DNA from: a bacterium
Lineage (GTDB): Archaea; Thermoproteota; Nitrososphaeria; Nitrososphaerales; Nitrososphaeraceae
Direction: 5' to 3'
Assembly: GCA_014381105.1 (NCBI GenBank)
Contig: JACMIO010000038.1
Coordinates: forward strand, 1-5,722
DNA: 5,722 nucleotides
Below the pieces are notes generated by a model that worked only from the letters and a program-made list of their open reading frames with translations, searched no databases and was not told the DNA's origin. Made by a program: the position numbers and the translations under genes. This document shows, in pieces, positions 5,351 through 5,722 of the stretch. The stretch's first letter is position 1; each line of letters opens with the position of its first letter.

Positions 5351-5417
5351 ATGAACATTAATTTTGTAATATTTTGATTATTATTTATTTGTAATATCTA
5401 TTAATTACATGTTTGAG

Positions 5418-5437
5418 AAAAAGAAAATAAAAAAAAT
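5418..5437 (-). terminator. T-rich terminator after the gene at 5449-5703
   Basis: Read on the minus strand, an eight-T run followed by further T-rich sequence lies 12-31 bp beyond the TAA stop at 5449. Such T tracts are sufficient for archaeal termination. It separates this gene from the zinc-ribbon gene downstream on the same strand. Confidence 0.55.
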
Positions 5438-5448
5438 TTAAGTCTTTT

Positions 5449-5703
5449 TTAACTAACGTTTATAGATTTTGTCTGAAAGGCTTCATTCATTGTAAGATAT
5501 TCATCCAGTCTCATCTTTATGTCATCTGGTTGAGTATCATCCATACCAGAAAATCCAGCGTCAAATGAAATCTTATTTCCGGAGACAGACACATTTTGAA
5601 TTTCCATATCTGCATAGATATTTGCTAGTTCGTCTACCCTTGCTTTGCCTTCGTCTTGATTTAATCCGTTAGTTTCTATCGCTTCTTTACACATCTTAGT
5701 CAA
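5449..5703 (-). CDS. Small acidic hypothetical protein
   Basis: This is an 84-residue protein I do not recognise. Predicted order is helix (about 3-32), strand pair around IQNVSVSGNKISFDAGF (35-51), helix (60-76) and a short terminal strand; it is acidic, with one cysteine and no signal peptide. The TTG at 5703 is preceded by AGGTG (5715-5711) at 7-base spacing, a good Shine-Dalgarno match, and a TGA stop lies immediately upstream in frame, so the gene cannot start further left on its own strand. The alternative is the ATG at 5694, three codons in, with a less suitable 16-base spacing. Presence of a Shine-Dalgarno site suggests that it is an internal gene of a longer transcript beginning outside the window. 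A T-rich terminator follows. Coding status rests on frame length and a plausible ribosome site. Confidence 0.62.
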   Translation of the reverse strand: MTKMCKEAIETNGLNQDEGKARVDELANIYADMEIQNVSVSGNKISFDAGFSGMDDTQPDDIKMRLDEYLTMNEAFQTKSINVS

Positions 5704-5710
5704 TCAAATA

Positions 5711-5715
5711 CACCT
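5711..5715 (-). promoter_or_regulatory. Shine-Dalgarno-like site supporting a TTG start
   Basis: AGGTG on the minus strand is part of the archaeal anti-SD complement (GGAGGTGAT) and lies 7 bases before the TTG at 5703. It is the clearest such site in the window, since the other genes appear to have very short leaders. Confidence 0.4.
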
Positions 5716-5722
5716 AATGAAA

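Noticed and set aside
5311..5358. N-terminal extension of the zinc-ribbon protein from the ATG at 5358
   Set aside because: The extra 16 residues fall over the likely TATA box, and the recognisable family sequence begins at MTCKGIC.

Overview
The window is AT-rich archaeal DNA, most likely from an ammonia-oxidizing member of the Nitrososphaerota (Thaumarchaeota). The anchor is an intact archaeal-type amoC at 2699-3271. Supporting signs are a small Cys-rich protein at 5068-5310 of a kind I recall as common in these archaea, a Cdc48-N-like protein, and TATA boxes about 23-30 bp upstream of several start codons, the usual arrangement for leaderless archaeal mRNAs. The low GC fits Nitrosopumilus-, Nitrosotalea- or Nitrosocosmicus-like lineages better than Nitrososphaera proper, but genus cannot be settled from this sequence.

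Layout: positions 3-1865 hold two minus-strand genes, a thymidylate kinase homologue (GTG start) followed 30 bp later by a COG1078/SAMHD1-like HD phosphohydrolase. The pair suggests dNTP pool control. Upstream, also on the minus strand, is a small exported protein with four cysteines in its mature part (1978-2415). A 283-bp intergenic region separates it from the divergent amoC. This region carries a strong TATA box for the exported protein, two candidate TATA boxes for amoC, and three TTATCA motifs at exact 13-bp spacing plus a related palindrome. amoC stands alone: no amoA, amoB or amoX is present here, and a T-rich terminator follows it.

From 3444 to 5071 a two-gene plus-strand unit encodes (i) a Cdc48-N-type double-psi beta-barrel fused to an unknown C-terminal domain with no AAA+ ATPase, and (ii) a protein with a possible, weakly matched nucleotidyltransferase motif followed by a long helical region. 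These two are the least understood genes here. The second converges on a small zinc-ribbon gene (5068-5310, minus); the two share a TTAA that serves as both stop codons. The right end holds a small acidic hypothetical protein (5449-5703, minus) with a Shine-Dalgarno-like AGGTG and a possible TTG start.

No tRNA, rRNA, CRISPR array, insertion sequence or integrase was seen. The window looks like ordinary chromosome with an isolated amoC copy. No clear new defence or mobile system is present; the best candidates for undescribed biology are the 3444-5071 gene pair and the repeat array upstream of amoC.
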